Origin: Pseudomonas versuta
Lineage (GTDB): Bacteria > Pseudomonadota > Gammaproteobacteria > Pseudomonadales > Pseudomonadaceae
Length of the DNA: 64,000 bases
NCBI RefSeq assembly: GCF_001294575.1
Contig: NZ_CP012676.1
Coordinates: 3,424,001 to 3,488,000 of the forward strand
Direction: 5' to 3'
The first letter of the stretch is position 1. Each line of letters opens with the position of its first letter. Positions 60,037 to 64,000 of the stretch are shown piece by piece. A program made the translations under genes and the position numbers. Under the pieces are notes generated by a model that did not search any database, was not told the origin of the DNA, and saw only the letters and a list, made by a program, of their open reading frames with translations.

Positions 60037-62883
60037 ATGGATAAGACCTACCAGCCGCACGCCATTGAAACTTCCTGGTACAAAACCTGGGAAGAACAGA
60101 ATTATTTCGCCCCGCAAGGCGCGGGCGACCCGTACACCATCATGATTCCGCCGCCGAACGTCACCGGCAGCCTGCATATGGGCCACGGTTTTAACAACGC
60201 GATCATGGACGCCTTGATCCGTTTCCGCCGCATGCAGGGTCGCAACACCCTGTGGCAGCCGGGCACCGACCACGCGGGTATCGCCACCCAGATGCTGGTT
60301 GAGCGTCAGATCGAAGCACAAGGTCTGAACCGCCACGACCTGGGCCGCGAGAAGTTCCTGGACAAGATCTGGGAATGGAAAGATCAGTCCGGCGGCAACA
60401 TCAGCCGTCAGATCCGTCGCCTTGGCTCGTCCGTAGACTGGAGCCGCGAGCGCTTTACCATGGACGACGGCCTGTCCGAAGCCGTGAAGGAAGCCTTTGT
60501 GCGCCTGCACGAAGACGGCCTGATCTATCGTGGCAAGCGCCTGGTCAACTGGGACACCAAGCTGCACACCGCAATTTCCGACCTTGAAGTGGAAAACCAC
60601 GACGAGAAAGGTTTCTTGTGGAACCTGCGCTACCCGCTGGCTGACGGCGCCAAAACCGCTGAAGGCCTGGACTACCTGGTAGTTGCGACCACCCGTCCGG
60701 AAACCATGCTCGGCGATGCTGCCGTCGCGGTAAACCCGGAAGACGAACGCTACAAGGCCCTGATCGGAAAATTCGTCGAGCTGCCACTGGTTGGCCGGCG
60801 TATCCCGATCATCGCTGACGACTACTGCGATCCTGAATTCGGCACCGGCTGCGTGAAAATCACGCCGGCCCACGACTTCAACGACTACGAAGTGGGCAAG
60901 CGTCACAACCTGCCGCTGCTAAACATTTTCGACAAAAACGCAGCCGTACTGCCTGCCGCCCAGGTATTCAACCTCGACGGCACGCTGAACGAAACCATCG
61001 ACGGCACCCTGCCGGCCAAGTACGCCGGCCTGGACCGCTTCGAGGCGCGCAAGCAAATCGTCGCCGACTTCGACGCCGCGGGCCTGCTGGTCAGCGTCGA
61101 CGATCACGCGCTGAAAGTACCGAAGGGCGACCGCTCGGGCACCATCATCGAACCGTGGCTGACCGATCAGTGGTACGTATCGACCAAGCCATTGGCAGAA
61201 CCTGCCATTGCCGCCGTTGAAGATGGCCGTATCGCGTTCGTGCCCAAGCAGTACGAAAACATGTACTTCTCGTGGATGCGCGACATCCAGGACTGGTGCA
61301 TCAGCCGTCAGCTGTGGTGGGGCCACCGGATTCCGGCCTGGTACGACGAGTCGGGCAAGGTCTATGTAGGCCGCGACGAAGCCGAAGTCCGAGCCAAGAA
61401 CAACCTGGGGCCGGATGTTGCGCTGCAACAGGACAACGACGTGCTCGACACCTGGTTCAGTTCGGGTCTGTGGACGTTCTCCACCCTGGGCTGGCCGGAA
61501 AAAACCGATGCGCTGAAAACCTTCCACTCAACCGACGTGCTGGTTACCGGCTTCGACATCATTTTCTTCTGGGTTGCCCGGATGATCATGCTCACCATGC
61601 ACCTGGTGAAAAACGAAGACGGCACCCCGCAAGTTCCGTTCAAGACCGTGTATGTACACGGCCTGGTACGCGACGGTCAGGGCCAGAAGATGTCCAAGTC
61701 CAAGGGCAACGTCCTGGACCCGCTGGACATCATCGACGGCATCGAGCTCGAAGACCTGGTAGCCAAACGCACCACCGGCCTGATGCAGCCAAAACTGCTG
61801 AAGAAGATCGAAAAGCAGACCCGTGACGAATTCGCAGACGGCATCGCCAGCTACGGCACCGACGCCCTGCGTTTCACCTTCTGCTCGCTGGCATCCACCG
61901 GTCGCGACATCAAGTTCGACATGGGCCGCGTTGAAGGCTATCGCAACTTCTGCAACAAGATCTGGAACGCCGCACGCTACGTGCTGGACAAAGGCGAAGA
62001 CTGCGGCCAGAACGGCGAAGCCTACGAACTGTCACTGGCTGACCGCTGGATCATCTCGCAGCTGCAGCGCACCGAAGCCGAAGTGACCCGTCATCTCGAC
62101 CAGTTCCGCTTCGACCTCGCCGCTCAAGCGTTGTACGAGTTCATCTGGAACCAGTATTGCGACTGGTACCTGGAACTGTCCAAGCCTGTGCTGTGGGACG
62201 AAAACGCTCCGGTTGAACGCCAGCGCGGCACGCGTCGCACCCTGGTACGGGTACTGGAAGTGGCCTTGCGTCTGGCGCACCCGTTCATGCCGTTCATCAC
62301 CGAAGAAATCTGGCAGCGCATCGCGCCGCTGGCCGGCGTCGAAGGCAAGACCATCATGTTGCAACCGTGGCCGGTGGCGAACGAAGCGCGCATCGACCAG
62401 GCTGCCGAAGATGATATCGAATGGCTCAAGGGCCTGATGCTCGGCACGCGCAACATCCGTGGCGAGATGAACATCGGTCCTGGCAAGCCTTTGCAGCTGT
62501 ACCTGAAAAACGTCAGCAGCGAAGATCAGCGCCGTTTGACCGAGAACGATGCCCTGCTCAAAAAGCTGGCTAAACTCGAATCCATCACCGTGCTGCAAGA
62601 CGGCGCCGAAGCACCGCTGTCCGCTACCGCTCTGGTTGGCGAGATGGAAGTGCTGGTGCCAATGGCCGGCCTGATCGACAAAGATGCAGAGTTGGCGCGC
62701 CTGGACAAGGAAATCCAGCGCTTGCACGGCGAAGTTGCCCGCGTTGGCGGCAAGTTGTCGAACGCCGCATTCGTTGACAAGGCTCCGGCCGAAGTCATCG
62801 AGAAAGAACGTGCCAAGTTGGCCGAAGCCGAACAGGCTTTGAGCAAACTGGCAGAACAGCACGCGCGGATTTCCAGCCTGTAA
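60037..62883 (+). CDS. valS: Valyl-tRNA synthetase
   Basis: Charges tRNA-Val. The 948-aa class I enzyme has the HIGH-type motif in [15 protein letters not shown] (near 38-52), an editing domain ([19 protein letters not shown]), KMSKS near 551 ([14 protein letters not shown]), an anticodon-binding domain and a C-terminal coiled coil ([19 protein letters not shown]). ATG 60037 gives the family length. Confidence 0.97.
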   Translation: MDKTYQPHAIETSWYKTWEEQNYFAPQGAGDPYTIMIPPPNVTGSLHMGHGFNNAIMDALIRFRRMQGRNTLWQPGTDHAGIATQMLVERQIEAQGLNRHDLGREKFLDKIWEWKDQSGGNISRQIRRLGSSVDWSRERFTMDDGLSEAVKEAFVRLHEDGLIYRGKRLVNWDTKLHTAISDLEVENHDEKGFLWNLRYPLADGAKTAEGLDYLVVATTRPETMLGDAAVAVNPEDERYKALIGKFVELPLVGRRIPIIADDYCDPEFGTGCVKITPAHDFNDYEVGKRHNLPLLNIFDKNAAVLPAAQVFNLDGTLNETIDGTLPAKYAGLDRFEARKQIVADFDAAGLLVSVDDHALKVPKGDRSGTIIEPWLTDQWYVSTKPLAEPAIAAVEDGRIAFVPKQYENMYFSWMRDIQDWCISRQLWWGHRIPAWYDESGKVYVGRDEAEVRAKNNLGPDVALQQDNDVLDTWFSSGLWTFSTLGWPEKTDALKTFHSTDVLVTGFDIIFFWVARMIMLTMHLVKNEDGTPQVPFKTVYVHGLVRDGQGQKMSKSKGNVLDPLDIIDGIELEDLVAKRTTGLMQPKLLKKIEKQTRDEFADGIASYGTDALRFTFCSLASTGRDIKFDMGRVEGYRNFCNKIWNAARYVLDKGEDCGQNGEAYELSLADRWIISQLQRTEAEVTRHLDQFRFDLAAQALYEFIWNQYCDWYLELSKPVLWDENAPVERQRGTRRTLVRVLEVALRLAHPFMPFITEEIWQRIAPLAGVEGKTIMLQPWPVANEARIDQAAEDDIEWLKGLMLGTRNIRGEMNIGPGKPLQLYLKNVSSEDQRRLTENDALLKKLAKLESITVLQDGAEAPLSATALVGEMEVLVPMAGLIDKDAELARLDKEIQRLHGEVARVGGKLSNAAFVDKAPAEVIEKERAKLAEAEQALSKLAEQHARISSL

Positions 62884-62899
62884 TAACGCTGCGCACCTG

Positions 62900-63004
62900 A
62901 TCGCGGGCAAGGCCTACTGGCCTGCTGTTCACTTAAGCGAAAGCCGACCCTTCAGGTCGCGCCGGTCTTAAGTGAACAGCAGGGTTTGAGGCCTTGCCCG
63001 CGAT
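62900..63004. repeat. Nested double palindrome between valS and rlmF
   Basis: An outer 16-bp pair, ATCGCGGGCAAGGCCT (62900-62915) with its exact complement at 62989-63004, encloses an inner 16-bp pair, CTGCTGTTCACTTAAG (62922-62937) with its exact complement at 62967-62982. It looks like one repeat inserted inside another REP, and could attenuate valS read-through to rlmF. Confidence 0.8.
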
Positions 63005-63027
63005 TGCTTTTGTGGAATGAATTGAAC

Positions 63028-64000
63028 ATGACGACCCCACGTACTTCCAAAGCCACACGCCACAAGCCCAAGTCCGCTGCAGAGGCCAAACCGGTCGAGC
63101 CGCGCGTCAAGCCCAGCCTGCACCCGCGCAACCGTCACCAGGGCCGTTACGACTTCCCGCAGCTGATCTCGGTCTGCCCTGAACTGGCCGAATTCGTGAT
63201 CATCAACCCGTATGGCAAAGAGAGCATCGACTTTGCCAACCCGACCGCCGTACGCGTATTCAACCGCGCCCTGCTCAAGGCGTTTTACGGCATTGCTCAC
63301 TGGGACATCCCGGCTGACTACCTGTGCCCGCCGGTTCCCGGGCGCGCCGACTACGTGCACTTCCTGGCCGACCTGCTGGCCAGCATGAACGACGGCGAAA
63401 TCCCCCGCGGCCAGAACGTGCGCGTGCTGGACATCGGCATGGGCGCCAACTGCGTCTACCCGCTGATCGGCCATAGCGAATACCGCTGGCAGTTCCTGGG
63501 CACTGAAGTCGACCCGACTGCAGTCAAGGCGGCCAAGGCCATTGTGCAGTCCAACGGTCTTAACAAAGCCATCAGCCTGCGCCTGCAGCCTAACCCGCAG
63601 AAGATCCTGCTGGACCTGCTGGAGAGCACCGAGCGTTTCGACCTGACCATGTGCAACCCGCCGTTCCACGCGTCCCTGGACGAGGCTACACGCGGCAGCG
63701 AGCGTAAATGGCGCGCACTGGGCAAGGCAGATCCCAAGCGCAAGCTGCCGGTTCTGAACTTTGGTGGCCAGGCGGCCGAATTGTGGTGTGAAGGCGGCGA
63801 GCAGCGCTTTGTGACTCAACTGATCCGTGAAAGCGTGCAGGTGGGCCGCCAGATCCTGTGGTTTAGCGTACTGGTGTCCAAGGCGTCTAACCTGCCGGCA
63901 ATCCAGACCGCGCTGAAAAAAGCCGGAGCGCGTGAAAGCCAGGTCGTCGACATGTCCCAGGGCAACAAGCAAAGCCGCTTTGTGGCCTGGACATTCCATG
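63028..64000 (+). CDS. rlmF: 23S rRNA (adenine-1618-N6)-methyltransferase (3' end off window)
   Basis: Methylates A1618 of 23S rRNA using SAM. The visible 324 residues begin with a Lys-rich tail ([17 protein letters not shown]) and the family block [17 protein letters not shown]. The SAM site is [18 protein letters not shown], and the catalytic NPPFH motif is in [15 protein letters not shown]. The frame is open to the window end at TFH, near the usual C-terminus. Confidence 0.94.
   Translation, partial: MTTPRTSKATRHKPKSAAEAKPVEPRVKPSLHPRNRHQGRYDFPQLISVCPELAEFVIINPYGKESIDFANPTAVRVFNRALLKAFYGIAHWDIPADYLCPPVPGRADYVHFLADLLASMNDGEIPRGQNVRVLDIGMGANCVYPLIGHSEYRWQFLGTEVDPTAVKAAKAIVQSNGLNKAISLRLQPNPQKILLDLLESTERFDLTMCNPPFHASLDEATRGSERKWRALGKADPKRKLPVLNFGGQAAELWCEGGEQRFVTQLIRESVQVGRQILWFSVLVSKASNLPAIQTALKKAGARESQVVDMSQGNKQSRFVAWTFH

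Overview
The window is chromosomal DNA of a Pseudomonas, most likely a member of the P. fluorescens lineage. The evidence is a complete Wsp surface-sensing operon, protein lengths and gene order typical of pseudomonads (469-aa ThrC, 434-aa Hom, 1298-aa PurL, 250-aa TrmD), a NagR-NagA-NagF-NagE cluster, and many Pseudomonas REP hairpins between genes. It is almost entirely core genome. I see no prophage, insertion sequence, CRISPR array, defence island, tRNA or rRNA.

Layout. 1-8315 (minus): wspA-B-C-D-E-F, translationally coupled, then wspR (cut by the window edge); this phosphorelay controls c-di-GMP and biofilm formation. 8441-15881: a DUF533 gene broken by an in-frame amber codon, an old yellow enzyme, recJ, yaeQ, a class III CoA-transferase, a periplasmic solute-binding-like protein and a lone receiver protein. 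15998-20771 (minus): xerD-dsbC-hom-thrC. 20892-26820: a CPA antiporter, a thioesterase, the rpsP-rimM-trmD-rplS operon and ffh. 27029-34986: a CcsA-type membrane protein, a CorC-like protein lacking its usual membrane domain, an MFS transporter, purT, a VUT-family transporter, DUF1289, a gamma-carbonic anhydrase, two NUDIX hydrolases and an L,D-transpeptidase. 35100-42437: regulator, deacetylase, SIS-domain enzyme and two PTS proteins for N-acetylglucosamine. 42542-48497: yqfO, purL and mltF. 48650-54807 (minus): lepA-lepB-(DUF4845 remnant)-rnc-era-recO-pdxJ. 54970-57142 (minus): lptF-lptG. 57461-64000 (plus): pepA-holC-hypothetical-valS-rlmF.

From 1 to about 48.5 kb the order follows what I remember of P. 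aeruginosa PAO1 PA3702-PA3764. The next block corresponds to PA0773-PA0767, and the last to PA3827-PA3834, so two synteny junctions are likely, at mltF/pdxJ and lepA/lptG. Inside the relocated block the DUF4845 gene between lepB and rnc has lost its N-terminal half.

I did not find a new biological system. The most useful observations are the two broken genes, the two junctions, the CorC-like protein without DUF21, a degenerate second EIIB domain in NagE, paired NagR-like operators, tandem hairpins before hom, and several nested palindromic repeats.
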